Source: Blattamonas nauphoetae
Lineage: Eukaryota; Preaxostyla; Oxymonadida
Assembly (NCBI GenBank): GCA_033064195.1
Contig: JARBJD010000108.1
Span: 155,657-219,656 of the forward strand
Direction of reading: 5' to 3'
Length of the DNA stretch: 64,000 nt
The notes beneath the pieces were generated by a model that searched no databases, was not told where the DNA came from, and saw only the letters and a program-made list of their open reading frames with translations. Numbering within the stretch: position 1 is the first letter of the stretch; each line of letters begins with the position of its first letter. The position numbers and the translations under genes were made by a program. Positions 35,084 to 46,900 of the stretch are shown piece after piece.

Positions 35084-36319
35084 TCAAGATTCTTGCTCTC
35101 CTTCATCTTCTCCTGCCTGTTCCTCAGTCTCTTTTCTCTCTCGTTCATGACGTTTGCGAACTTCTTCTTTCCTTCGCTCCGCTTCAGCAATTGTTGCACT
35201 CACAACAGTCGATAGCTGGATCCCAGCATCTTCTCCAAGAATAAATGAGAGATCTGATGATTGCGCTGTCTCTTGACTCATGATCTCGTACTCAATCAAT
35301 TTCTTCTTCCGTTTGATTCGTTGTTTTGCCTCGGTAGCTTGGTCAATCGCTGATATTTCGTGGCCTCCTGAGAGAAGACCAACACGCTCAGCTCCTGTCA
35401 CCGGCTGATCATCAATATGTGTTAGAGTGGGAAGAATACTGACAATACGTGTTCGTTCTTCAAAAAGATCGTGTTCTTTTGTTGATACTGTTGATTGACG
35501 AACAGCGTCTGATTGTGTTCCAAGAATTGGGTTTCCTCCGAGCCGAATCTTACGAAGTGATGGTAAAACAGAGAGAGATCGAAGAGAATTCACGTCTGAG
35601 ATGAGATTGGACGACAAATCAAGGTCAATGAGAGAGACGAGTGTTGTGAGGTCGACCCCGTCAAACTTGACAATCCTATTCTGTGATAAGTCGAGTTTAG
35701 TCAACTGACAACACTTGCTGAGACCCTCTAGTGAGTCTATTTTGTTCTTAGAGAGATTTAGACTGATTACAGATGGTGGAAGCCCAATACAATTCTGAAG
35801 CTGGTTCTCTGACAGATCAACGAATGCAAGCGATGGTGGAGATTTTTCAAGGCCATATAATGTTTTAAGTTTATTGGTTCGGAGGAGTAGTTTGGTAAGG
35901 GAAGGATGGGAGAAAGAATTTGGTTCAAGGTTGGAAATTTCATTGCAAGAAAGGTTTAAAATCTGAAGGCCAGGCTTTGGTGAGAGCGTTGGATTAGAAA
36001 TTTTATTTGAAGAAAGGTTGAGTGTCTGGAGTTCAGCAAAGACTGGAGAGGACAAGGTTGAGATGTCTGAGAGAGCGTTTTGTGAGAGATCAAGATGAAG
36101 AAGATGTGGAAATTGCACAAGATTGGAAATTGTTGTTAGTGATTGGTTTGAAAGGTCAAGTCTCGTCGGAACAAGCTGTCCATCTCCTAGTAATGTGCGA
36201 TCAGACAGATGATCTTGAATTTGATTGATTTTTAGTGCTCCAGGGGTTTCTTCAATTTCTTCTTTCTTAGCTCGGGTATCTGAACGTGGGCTAGTTGCTC
36301 TTTTCTTTCTGGATGACAT
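35084..36319 (-). CDS. SDS22-like leucine-rich-repeat protein with charged coiled-coil tail
   Basis: Single-exon gene for 411 residues starting MSSRKKRATSPRSD. About ten LRRs of the short 22-residue SDS22/LRRC class run through residues 60-270 (for example LTKLDLSQNRIVKFDGVD and SLIDLDLSSNLISDVNSL), closed by an LRR cap with ILPTLTHIDDQPVTGAER. The C-terminus is a basic/acidic helix ending EEQAGEDEGEQES. Proteins of this build serve as PP1 regulators, axonemal LRR proteins or nuclear LRR factors. The cap motif with ILPxLxxIDDxxV is common in ciliary LRRC proteins, but a specific ortholog cannot be named. It sits next to the LRR-PP2C gene in the same orientation; the two repeat classes differ, so this is not an obvious tandem duplicate. 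Confidence 0.82.
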   Translation of the reverse strand: MSSRKKRATSPRSDTRAKKEEIEETPGALKINQIQDHLSDRTLLGDGQLVPTRLDLSNQSLTTISNLVQFPHLLHLDLSQNALSDISTLSSPVFAELQTLNLSSNKISNPTLSPKPGLQILNLSCNEISNLEPNSFSHPSLTKLLLRTNKLKTLYGLEKSPPSLAFVDLSENQLQNCIGLPPSVISLNLSKNKIDSLEGLSKCCQLTKLDLSQNRIVKFDGVDLTTLVSLIDLDLSSNLISDVNSLRSLSVLPSLRKIRLGGNPILGTQSDAVRQSTVSTKEHDLFEERTRIVSILPTLTHIDDQPVTGAERVGLLSGGHEISAIDQATEAKQRIKRKKKLIEYEIMSQETAQSSDLSFILGEDAGIQLSTVVSATIAEAERRKEEVRKRHERERKETEEQAGEDEGEQES

Positions 36320-36351
36320 ATGTGAGATATTCAGAACAGACGAACGGAATA

Positions 36352-36634
36352 TCAAATGACTGTGGGAAAGATCATACTGTGGTGGAAAAGAGAAACTTAC
36401 AGATGCCCTTGGTTGTCCAATGTTGGGAATACATCGAATTTACTTCCAACAAAGTGCTTTAAATCAATGATATGGTTGGCAGTCATGACCTGGGAATCAA
36501 TTGACGAGGATTTTAGATTATACATGCGACCTGGATCAGTTAAAACAAAATACGGAAATAAATTGTGAAATAATTGGATCAGACGAATGGTACACATGTT
36601 CATTTCGTATACAACGAAAAAAAAGCGTGAACAT
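36352..36634 (-). CDS. Possible small gene (about 57 residues), unknown
   Basis: A short multi-exon candidate just upstream of the SDS22-like gene. The last intron, 36377-36400 (24 nt), has the strongest donor in the window (GTAAGT) and a CACCACAG acceptor. Splicing it gives the end GHLMIFPTVI. The preceding exon reads RMYNLKSSSIDSQVMTANH and DLKHFVGSKFDVFPTLDNQ, which looks like coding sequence. The start at MFTLFFR and the upstream intron are guesses. No family was recognised. Confidence 0.38.
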
Positions 36635-37364
36635 TTTGAGACAGAAAAGTGACTTATCTCGAATTTGAATCGTAGGAATTGTTTAATACATGTGGAGAGG
36701 GAATGAAACAGAAATTTTGACAAGTTGATGCAGAATTTGTTGCTGTGAAAAATCTGTAGGTCGAGAGCACGATCCTGATTTTTTGGTGTTGAGTGGATTT
36801 TTCAATATCATGATGAAAACATCCCAAGATGATAAAAATTTCACATTCCTCACCAAATGCAATGAAAAATCAGTGGAGCCAGATTGAAGTCGGACGCTTG
36901 TGTATAAGCGGCTGGGTTGAAAAAATGGCCAAAAAGAAAAAAATGTGAATATTCTGCCAGAAATAAGGTAGTGTGTTGATTAAAGTAAATTTTTTGCTGT
37001 GAAAGAATCGTTTAGCACCGTTAAGGAAGTTTGGAGAAGATTGAGAACAAAATGGCGAAAGTGACTCTGACCAACTCGATTTCTAGAAAAATCGATCGTC
37101 CCATGAAAGAAATTATCTGCAACGAAAAATGCATTGATGGTCATTGAGAACTAACCTAGTCACATCTACCTTTAAATTACGTTTATATCGTTAATTCTCA
37201 CTCACAAAGCGTTGAACTGTCTTCCAATTCTTTGTGGAATGTTCATCGTGTCAGGGTGAAGTTCAGCAGTGTGCATTGTGAAAATTATTGAAAAGGCTGT
37301 CCAGAAAAATGAGAATCCAGTGAGATGTTCAAAATCATTCCCGATTTAATCCGGTGAGATTTGA
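36635..37364. other. long non-coding spacer, nothing identified
   Basis: About 730 bp of AT-rich sequence, the longest gene-free stretch apart from the palindromic element region. I looked for snRNA, SRP and tRNA signatures and saw none. A box-C-like ATGATGA occurs near 36810 without a clear box D. Short open frames on both strands lack family resemblance. Confidence 0.45.
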
Positions 37365-37659
37365 TTACTTGGATTCAGGTGGAACTGAGGTAGACGGTTG
37401 TGCTGCTGATGGTTGCCCAGCGGCTCCAGTATTCCTCTTTTTCGGGTCATATTGTTGAATATCTTTGCAAGCTTGAGTGAAAGCTCTAAAATGGAGGCGA
37501 AAGAACGTTTTGAGGAGATGAATATGAGAAAATGCTATCACACGGTGTTGGTCCTCCTGGTGAAAGGAAAGATCCTAGAATTTGGATAAAAATGAAAGAA
37601 AGAGATGAGGAAAATAGGATAAGCGCACTGAATAGAGTTGTTCGGACGTCGTAGATCAT
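37365..37659 (-). CDS. Tiny three-exon gene for a 60-residue protein, unknown
   Basis: Joining three short exons by two GT...AG introns in consistent phase gives a 60-residue protein. It starts MIYDVRTTLFRSFLSPGG, continues PTPAFTQACKDIQQYDPKKR, and ends in a Ser/Pro/Gln-rich tail, PSTSVPPESK. The junctions restore one continuous frame between an ATG and a TAA, which supports a real gene. The introns have pyrimidine-rich 3' ends like others here. The short helix with basic end suggests a small subunit of a complex, but I do not recognise it. Confidence 0.5.
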
Positions 37660-37754
37660 TGTTTAAGAAGTCGTGGTTCCGATCTCTCTTTTCCAGAACT
37701 ATTCACATGTTGATAAAAAAATGCGAAATAAGATCAATGAAATGCGACAGAAGA

Positions 37755-40700
37755 TTAACATTTGCACAGAATACATTGATAAAGATGAGGAAAATGGTTA
37801 ACAACTCCAGATGGTGATTGAAGCATGCCATTGGCCTCCCTCTCTTGGAGAACTGCTCGGAGACAATGAAGATGCGCAACGTGGCCACATGGAAAAGAAA
37901 TAATGGATTGTGGATTATACAAAGATGATCGGGAGGTGATAACAGAAGCACAGATGTGACAAGTGTGAGAAGGCGGAATTCGGACTCCCTTCCTTCGTTG
38001 GATTCGAAGAGTAGAAGTGAGAGCATATTGATCTACATGAGTGGCATTGAGCGTGTTTTGAAGAACTGAAGAATTCATCCTGAGAGTGGTGAGCGAATGG
38101 ACGAGAACTGGTTTGAGAGGAACGATGATGACATGTGAAGGAATCGACTGGATGAGGAAATGTGGGTCGATGAAATCGTGGAGGGCCACAAGGATTTCTG
38201 AGGCAGCTGTTGAATGAGTGGGTTGCTTTGTCATCCGAGCAATGGATTGGGGTTGTGATGCGAGAAGAAAGAGATGCTTGTAAAGTTGTGGGTCCTTCAC
38301 CGACGTGCAAACATCAACTACAGCAGGAATATCTCGGAGTTGGCAGAGATATACTTCCATTGCCTCTCTCGGGGATCCGTTGTGACTGTACAGGAACGCT
38401 TTCGCGGTGAAGAGTCGCCTTTCTTCACACGTCTTGATGGCGGCTGTGAGAGTGTATGTGGTTGTTTGTCGAAGTAATGGAATCAGCATTTGTGGGCAAT
38501 GCGAGGCAAAAGCCGGAATGATGACGTCTGCAAATGGTTCACAAAGTTTGTGGTTCCTTTTGAAGAGAGTTTCAAAGTAATGAGCGATGAATGGAGATGA
38601 CTGTGTCTGTTGGAAAGATTTGAGCACAGAATTGATTGGGAAAACAAGATTTCCTTCTGTGTCCGTTGCCGAGAGAAGAGATATGGTCCGACTCTCATCC
38701 AATTCAGCAAGCTGCGGGAGAAGAGACATGTTTGATGAGAGATCTGAGGGTGTTGTGGCGATTCGATCGAAGATGGATGTGTCGTGATTATGAACACGTT
38801 GTGTGAAGGCTTTCGAACTCAGACGGAGAGATTCATAGATGACCACCTGGGATGACCGGAGAGAGTTCAGATATTGTTTGAATGACGAGATTACCGATCC
38901 GATGAAAGACAAGAGCTCCCTTGCATGCAACATGAAATATGACTGACCGTCTCTTCGAGCACTTTCCGGAGGAAGAAGAGGAATCTGGTCGGCTGAATAT
39001 TGTTCATTTCGTTGGAGGAGTGACGTAAACTGGGTCCATTCATCCGTGTCTGTGGATGTAGACTCATCCGATGATACATCACCAGAAGTGAGTGCGAGAA
39101 AATGGAGAAATTGATGATATTTCTGTTGATGCTGTTGGAAGTCCATTCCAAGCTGTTGTTTCCGATTGAAGAGAAGCTCGATGATCATGGACTGTGCCTC
39201 GGCTTCTTTCTCTTGTGCAATTGCATCGAGTTGACTTGTTGAGAATCGACATGTCGGCAGATGAGGTCGGCGTTTCCTGTTTGACTGCAGGGCATCAAAT
39301 CCAGACCGGGAATAAGATTGGAGGTAACTGTCAGGTGTCGTTATTGGGAGGCCGCCGAGGGCTCCGTTCACGATTTCGTGCCGAACAAATGCCAGCTCTT
39401 CTTTGGACAGTGAATCACCACTGAATCTGACTGGATCAGCGAAAGGATCTTCTTCATCCAAGTGAAGAGAGAATGGATTGCTGGAAATGATCGTGCTTTC
39501 TTCGAGAGGTGCGAGGGATGGAGGAGATTCCTGCTGTTGGACCAGACGTTCAAGGAGCATCATTCGAATCGAAAGAAATGCCTGTTCCTTCATTTCACGT
39601 TCGTGTTTCAGTTGCAGTCCGACCTCAATGAGTGTCACATCCAGAAAGTCAGATCGAAGCCGAGAGTGGTGTGCGATATCTGAATACTCCTGGATGAGAT
39701 TGTTGAGAGTGTGGTTGGAAAAAGAAGTGGATTGAGAAGATGACTGTGATGTTACAAAGTTGAGAAGTCGGGAACGGATCGATTCCAGCTCCAGCAAGAA
39801 ACCATCCGCCTCATCGAACAGTCCGAGGATGACGTTGGCATCGTACAGTGTTGGAGGAATTTTTTGGATTGTCTCTGTGAACTGACGAGGAGACCGAACA
39901 AAATAGTAACGGAGAATCATTTCGTATGTCCGTGCATCTAACTGTGGGTCGTTGATTGGGATGTCGCCGAGGAGGTCGAGAGTGTTGGCGTGAATCATGG
40001 CGACGATCAGACTTTGGAACAGCGGTGGGTTGGAGCGGAGATGTTCTTTTGCGAGAGTCACAGCTTCGCTCCAGTTCTCATCATGGAGAAGGGATCCAAG
40101 ATACTCGCTTGCGATCTTGTCCACGCTTGTGGTTGTGTGCTCTGAAGGATGCACGTTGATCGCGTCGGAGAGCGCCTCGTGGTAATGCCCAGTGTGGAGG
40201 AGCCAAGAAAGGTGATCGTCAAAGCTGATATGGTCTGTGGTCACAAGTTGTGTTGGGGAGAGAATAAACAACTCAATTGACGATGATAAGGACGAGAGAT
40301 GGAAGTCTCGGCAAGATGTGCCTTCGGAATCGAGTGAGATTTGGTCACACAGAAAAGTGGCTTGTTCCAGCTGCTCAAGTGAGCAATTCCCGATTGGGAG
40401 AGAATCAAGACGGACAAGATGGAGATCTGGGGGTGAGATGAGTGACAATGTCTGATCAGAAATGTATGCACCGAGAATGGCCATGTGGTGAAGGAAGGGT
40501 TCGAGACCACAGACGATGTAATCGAGACCATTGATCTCGTGGACAATAGACACTCTGCTTCCGGTCTCATCTGAAGTCTCACTAATATGAAGGTGTAAAA
40601 TGCGGTTGTAATTGCCCACAAAAAGATCTGTTGAGTGGCGCCAAGTTAAGATGAACGGAAAGAGGATGCTGAGTCCGACCTGTTCGGGTGTATACAGCTG

Positions 40701-41350
40701 TAATGTGAAAATAATCTGTTTTTTGTCAGTGTCATAGATGGATACGCCGAGAGTGGTGGCCCAGGCGATATATTTGTCCATCCATTTTATGTTCAGAATC
40801 TCTCCCTCAGAATGACAAAGGTCCTTTGTTGTTGATCGTAGGAGTCCTAAGAGACAGATAGTAGTGAAAATATGTTAGAGAGAAGAATAAGAACATGACT
40901 ACAAAGTAAACCTTTTGAGTGACAAACGAGGTGCTCATCCTTGCCTCCACAGACAAATTCCTTTCGATTTTGCTCATATAAGGGATGCAAGGCAATGCTG
41001 TTCACAGGAAATGTCGATTTGTTTTGAAATAAAATCTCTTTTTCAAAGGGTTTGATGATGAATACAGATCCATCTAGATTTGTCGTTCCAACATGAAAAT
41101 CATTGCTCGAAGACAGTGACGTAACACATGACGAGCCGCATGTTGCCTGAAAAAGGATTGTTCCCTCAAAATCAAGGATGATGACTCTTCCATCATGAGT
41201 TCCAAGGCTGATAAATTTGGGGTTCACAGAAAAGCTGTTGTAGCGAATATCCAAAGCTGATAGATCGTCTAGAGGGAGAAATTTGTACGATAAGATGGGT
41301 TCTATTTCTGAAATTGTCTCATCGTCCCCTATTGAAGGGTTATTCTTCAT
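37755..41350 (-). CDS. VPS41: VPS41, HOPS-complex subunit
   Basis: Predicted 1176-residue HOPS tethering subunit for late endosome and lysosome fusion, in two exons (41350-40912 and 40846-37755, intron 65 nt). The N-terminal propeller begins EPILSYKFLPLDDLSALD and contains FISLGTHDGRVIILDFEG and FVCGGKDEHLVCHSKG, close to other VPS41 proteins. The middle carries the alpha-solenoid with DPQLDARTYEMILRYYFV. The C-terminus is a RING-type zinc site: CHICASVI, FPCGHVAHLHC, CILCKC. A long low-complexity insert (about residues 500-760) makes it longer than the human protein (854). Its ATG overlaps the ATG of ALG14 on the opposite strand (see findings). An upstream in-frame ATG does exist, so the start is not fully settled. 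Confidence 0.9.
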
Positions 41351-42212
41351 GAAAAACAAATACTGGGCAATGAAGATTCTAATTCTGATACTATTGTGTC
41401 TTTTAGTGTTGAGATTCTTCGTTGTCCTCCCATGGAATCGACTATTGAGAAAGAAAATCACACTTTCTCCTGATACAAAGAAAAGGGCATCACAACGAAA
41501 AGCAATCATCGTTCTCGGTTCAGGTCTGCCCTTATTCTCTATATAATATGCTTTCTTCTGAAAAACTTGTACTGATTTTCATTAAGGTGGTCATACTACG
41601 GAAATGCTCAACCTTTTAACTGGAATTGACCTCGCACAATTCACTCCACGCCACTACATCCTCAGTGAAACTGACAAGATCAGTGAAACAAAGGGTCATA
41701 ATTTTGAAGAATCACGAGGAGTTTGTGATAATATATTTTGATGAACTTCCCTCTTTAACCTCCAAGCAAAACAATTCTGTTTTCCATCGCATACCACGTA
41801 GTAGAGAAGTGTTACAAAGTTACTCAAGCTCGATTTTCACCACAATAAAGAGCATTTTTGCCTGCATAAAGCTTGTGATCACGATTAGACCAGATGTAGT
41901 ATGATATCTCAGTGGACACTTACTCTCGTCATTTTCCAGGTACTCACCAACGGACCCGGAACTGGATTCCCAGTGTGTGTTGCCGCATGGTTCTTGAAGG
42001 TTTTTTCAACTTTATTTCTGAAAGGCTGTTCATAGTTTTTCTGGAATCGAAATCTCAGAATCATCTTCATCGAAAGCTTCTGCCGTGTTACATCCATGTC
42101 ACTCACAGGAAAACTTCTCTACTATACACCCATTGCTGATGGTATCGTCGTTCAATGGCCTGAGCTTGAACGAAAGTATCCCATGTCACAAAATCTAGGC
42201 CAACTTGTGTAA
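41349..42212 (+). CDS. ALG14: ALG14, UDP-GlcNAc transferase membrane subunit
   Basis: Membrane anchor of the ALG13/ALG14 enzyme that adds the second GlcNAc to dolichol-PP-GlcNAc on the cytosolic ER face. Five exons are needed. Key blocks: an N-terminal membrane span (MKILILILLCLLVLRFFVV), AIIVLGSGGHTTEMLNLL (glycine-rich GGHTxE loop after splicing), FTPRHYILSETDKISETK, FHRIPRSREVLQSY, IRPDVLTNGPGTG after splicing (the conserved NGPGT), IIFIESFCRV and GIVVQWPELERKYP. Introns lie at about 41525-41586, 41719-41763, 41898-41939 and 42000-42035. The second Met at 41370 is an alternative start and begins right at the membrane span. It is divergent from VPS41 with overlapping start codons. Confidence 0.93.
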
Positions 42213-42313
42213 CATTTCACTTTTCTTTGTTCATGACAAGTATAACAACCAAATGTATGATAAGAATGAAAGCAGTGCCAGGGTAACTGTTTGAAAAGAA
42301 TATAAGAACAAGA

Positions 42314-43801
42314 TTACTGTTGAGGAGAAGGATTTTTGGATGATTCAGCTTCTGCCTGCTGTTTGGCCAACAATTGTTGTTGATAACGAAGTTTTGATCG
42401 TTCGCGTTGTTGCTGGATAAATCGGAAGAGAGCATCACGGTACTCATTGATATTGACTCTGGGACCGTCAAAACTGAGAAATAACACACTTTGTGTCATC
42501 ATCAAGTTCCATCTCAATTTGGTGAGAGCATGCTGGTTCTTCAGCCTCATTATGGAATCGAGCAAGGAACGGATGTGTGAGTGATTCAACTGCCGTTGGG
42601 CGTTTGTCTGGATTGAATGAGAGAAGTTTGGTCATCAAGTCAAGTGCGTTGCTGTAATAATTATATGTTTCGATACTCTTCTCTTTATATTGCGGAAGTT
42701 TCCGTTCGAGTTCTCTCAAGTTTTGAATTGATGATGGATTGCTTGGTTCTGATGACGAATAAGAAGCTAAATTTGGCCTCACTTGTTCAAGAATTTGTTT
42801 TGCATATTGCGAATGAAGGGAAGCAATGTCTTCATCTGAAGGATATCCTGTGAACTCCAAAATACGTAGAAGTTGGTTTTGGGTCGATGTTCCTGGAAAT
42901 AGGGGTTTCCCTGTCAACATTTCACCAATGATACAACCAACAGACCACATATCCACACCAACAGAATATTTGTGAGAGCCCATCAATAATTCTGGTGCTC
43001 GATACCATCTGAGAAGACGAATAGAGAAATTGGAATGAAAGATAGATGTACCGTGTGGCAACGTAATCTGTCAAAGAAGAAGTTCCTGATTTTTCTGGTC
43101 CTTGTTTCATCAGACGAGCCAGACCAAAGTCACCCACCTTGACGAGACAGTCACTATTTAGGAGGATATTACTTGGCTAAACAATCTCAAAGAAGGATGG
43201 GAAACTTTTATGTCACGGTGAAGTAGCCCTGCTGTATGCATATATTTGAGTGCTTTCAGGATTTGGTAGACGATGAATTGTTTGTGGACTGGTTTCAAGA
43301 TGTTGGAGCGGATGACAGCATGGAGATCAGTATCTGAAAGGAGAATACGAGACAATCAACCGATATTGAAGCAGACCCAAGAATTCAAAAACAAGATAGA
43401 TGTCCTTCGGGTTTTCTGCTTTGATGACATTCAAGAGATGGACCAAGTTTTCGTGTTTTCCAAGTTCTCGAAGGAAAACAATCTCTCGATATGTTCGTTG
43501 GGCATCGGTTGGGTTTTGAAATGCATCAAAGACTTTCTTGAGTGCCATGAACTCGCCACTTTGCTTGTCCTGTATTTTGAACACAATACCATATGCCCCT
43601 TTTCCAATCACCTGAATGATATTATATTTTCTGGATTGAGAGAAAATAAGAAGAAGATGATTGTGGTATTGTAGAATATCAGAGAGGAGCGTCGAGAGAA
43701 GAATTTGTAATTAACTGCGAAAAGAAAGTGTGTACAAACTTCGATATGTGTGGATCTACGCTTTCATTGGCAGATGATCCCGATTCCTTTGGCTTTTGCA
43801 T
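42314..43801 (-). CDS. MAPK15/ERK7-like MAP kinase with TDY activation loop
   Basis: CMGC Ser/Thr kinase resembling ERK7/MAPK15, which works at cilia bases and in autophagy. Motifs: VDPHIS before the core, VIGKGAYGIVFKI (Gly loop), MALKKVFDAFQNPTDAQRT (VAIK-type Lys and the ERK7-typical FDAF-TDAQRT), LLHRDIK (HRD), GDFGLARL (DFG), SLTDYVATRWYRAPE (activation loop), GVDMWSVGCIIGEMLTGKPLFPGTST. Several short introns separate these, including those at about 43363-43320, 43200-43150 and 43050-43010. A 16-nt intron is needed at 42474-42489 to reach the last exon (FDGPRVNINEYRDALF). The tail is short and Gln-rich, unlike the long tail of animal MAPK15. An in-frame ATG further upstream could add about 36 residues. 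It is divergent from the CAF-1 gene. Confidence 0.87.
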
Positions 43802-43935
43802 TGACCAAAAGGAAGAAGAGGACAGATATGTCAGAGTGGTCCGATCACAGAGAAAATTCTCGTTAAGGGAGATCTCAGCACGAATTTGAACTGATTGAAT
43901 GTCAGACATGGTCTCTTTCTTTCCTTCAACCATTT

Positions 43936-46900
43936 ATGGTAATTTTGTGCTCATTTTCCTTTTTTTCAACAGAATCACTCTGAGACTCAGAGATCAGATA
44001 TCTCTGTCAATATCATTCAACTCTCCAAAGAACCTCCCCCATCCAAACCCATTCCCACCGTTAAATCGTCATCGCGAGTTAACTCTTCCAGCAAATCAAC
44101 TGGAAAACAAATGAAACAACTCACTTTGTTCTTCAAACCGAGATCTCAGCAACAAGTTGATCCACCACCTTCAAAACCTCCAACAACCACTAAACCTGAA
44201 CCTCTAAAGAAACCCACACCGGTTGTGAAACGTATCTCAAATCTCCCAGAGAATTATCGAGAACTATTAAGATCGTATTCGAAATCATCATCTGTGCTCA
44301 AAACTTCAATAATGAATCAAGATTCGTATCAGAACACACTTCAGCATTTTGCAGGTTTAAAGCACAATTCTGTAATAACAGATAACATCGAACAAGAAGA
44401 CACCCAACACCCTCAGCAGGAGGAAGAAATGTTAATTGATGAAAAAACACATGATGATATCTATGTTCCAGAACATTTCAATCCACAAACCAATTTTTAT
44501 TCCTCTCTGTCTCTATCTTCTGCAAAAACGACGACTCTGACACAAACCATCCCATTAGACCAATGCCAAACATGTTCTCATTTGTCAATGTATGCATCTC
44601 CAAATGATCATGAAAATGATCCCATTGAGGATGTACGAACGTCAGAATCTCATCCCATTTGTGGACACAAGAATATCTATTCTCTCGTGGAAATGATTGA
44701 TCAAATGAAGTCCAACCACACTAACCCATCAGATATTCCGTCGCCTCTTCCTAGTCCGGACATTGCTGCTGATCTCATCCAAAGGATGAACTGGAATTGT
44801 CTGACGTATCCTGTATCATTTCAACCAGAACCCCTGGTAGTCAAAATACAGAAACCTGACCCTTCAAAAGCTGTTTTTGGCACATCATATGGATTTGGAT
44901 CACCGTCTCGTGGAGAAGAAGATGATGATGAGATCGACCTCGGTGATGATCTTGGATCAAGCGATGAATCAGAGGATGATCCGCTGAATGATCAGCCAAT
45001 TTTCGTCAGACGATCGGAACGAAAAATCCAAAGAATCGGCAACGATGATGGTCCCATAACGTCGGTTCTTGCACTCGGTGTCCGTTTCAATTGGTCCCAA
45101 AGGATCCCTCAACTCCCATCAGCTTATCAAGTAACAGATTCTTCTCTCTTGATCACCCCAAGCGAAAAGTCTCTATGGGCATTCTTCCCTGATGTCAAAT
45201 CTACAGTACCCCTCACTTCAGCGCTCGCCAATCTCAAAACACCAAAGCACGTACTCAATTTCAAATGTTTTAAATTTAATGAGCCACAACATCGGACCTC
45301 CTTTGATGTCAACACAACGTTCTTTGGTGTGTTCAACAAAACAAGTCTTGTTGTGGACCCCCTTCATCCATTCAGCAGAGATCCGCTGGTTGATTACGAT
45401 GTCGACGAAGAAGATGAGTGGGATGAGGAGAAGGAAACCTTCTTAGCGATCGATGAGATGATACAAGAGCAAGAGGATTTAAAAGTGAAAGCGAAGAAAG
45501 AAGAAGCGAAAAGAAAACGGAAAGAAAAGGCTCGGCAACAATTAGATGCAACAAAGATGACACAACCGCAAGCCACCGAAAATAAGGATGAAAAGGAAGT
45601 GGATTTGGAGGAGGACTCAAGTTCGTCAGACGAGCAAGCTGAACTCGATGAGTATGAAACTGACGATGATAGATCACCCCCGCCTCCTCCTTCACGCACG
45701 ATGCAGTTTACATCTGTCTTTGGATCGGCTCTTAGTGATGATTCTTCCGAAGATGATTCAGATTTTTCTGATGGAGAATCGGGAAGCGGAACCAGCGAAT
45801 CCGAAAATGAAATGAGTCCTCCTGGAATGGTTCGAGACGATTCAGAAGACTCTGACAGTGATAGTGGTGCTCCTCAGCCGCTTCGGCAGAAGAAAACGGT
45901 TCATATGAAACCCGAAACAACTGCGCGTCCACAGACGGATGATAAGAAACCTGATGTTGGTGCTTTAAAACGCACGTTTAACAAAATAATTCAGGATGAT
46001 GACTCGGACTCGGAAAAGAAAGATGTCATCAATCAACAGACGGATCCACAACGAACTCCAACGAAGATCCTCCCTCGTCCAGAACGTCCTCACGGCAAAC
46101 TCCCAGTTTCACCTCCGAAACAAGAAAGCAGTGAATTTCTCAAGTCGTTTCTCAGTTTATTCGACTCCGACAGCAAAGCAGCCAAAGCTGCTCAACCACG
46201 CACCGCAAAAGAACACTCAACTGACAACGCCTTCTCGTATTCAACGAAACAATTCGAAAAGGAAGGAGCTACGCAAGCTCTTCGCCTTCTGAAAAGTGAC
46301 ACAAACCGCATGCGTGCAAAACATGACGATTTCATTGATGACACTCCTGAAACGCAGGAAGTCGGGTTTATTGGGAGTTGTCTACTCTTAAATCGTGCCA
46401 AAGGTGGTATAGAGACACAGATGAGAGTGATTGGACTTTCGAAGCTCTATGATCCAGAAGAAAGACAGTTGAAGATTGTTAAACGAACTCGAGTACCTGT
46501 CCAGGTCAAGAAAGAACAATCAAATAGTGACGGAGAATCTCAGACGAACAACATTCCACTTGAGTCAATTCCGCTCTCTCCAGATATCGGGCAATCATCA
46601 GAATGGAAATTTGTTGTTCAGCAACAACCGATAAATGTGCCAGTGAATGACGAGGAAGCACATACGTTTTTCTCACTCGTGAAAACTCTTGCTGGTTATT
46701 CTATTATTCCTATCCCAGCACAAGAACAAAGAAAACGAGATCGAACACAAAAACAACAAGAACGTGAGCAAAAGAAAAAAGAACGTGAACAAGAAAAACT
46801 CATGCGAAAACAGCTCCGAGAAGAACGGGGTCCAAAACTCATTCTTCCTTCAACAGAAGGATTTGGGTTGAAGTTCGCATATTCCATCCCACTTGCTCCC

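Noticed and set aside
36800-36900. Possible box C/D snoRNA starting at ATGATGA near 36810
   Set aside because: No CTGA box D at proper distance and no terminal stem.
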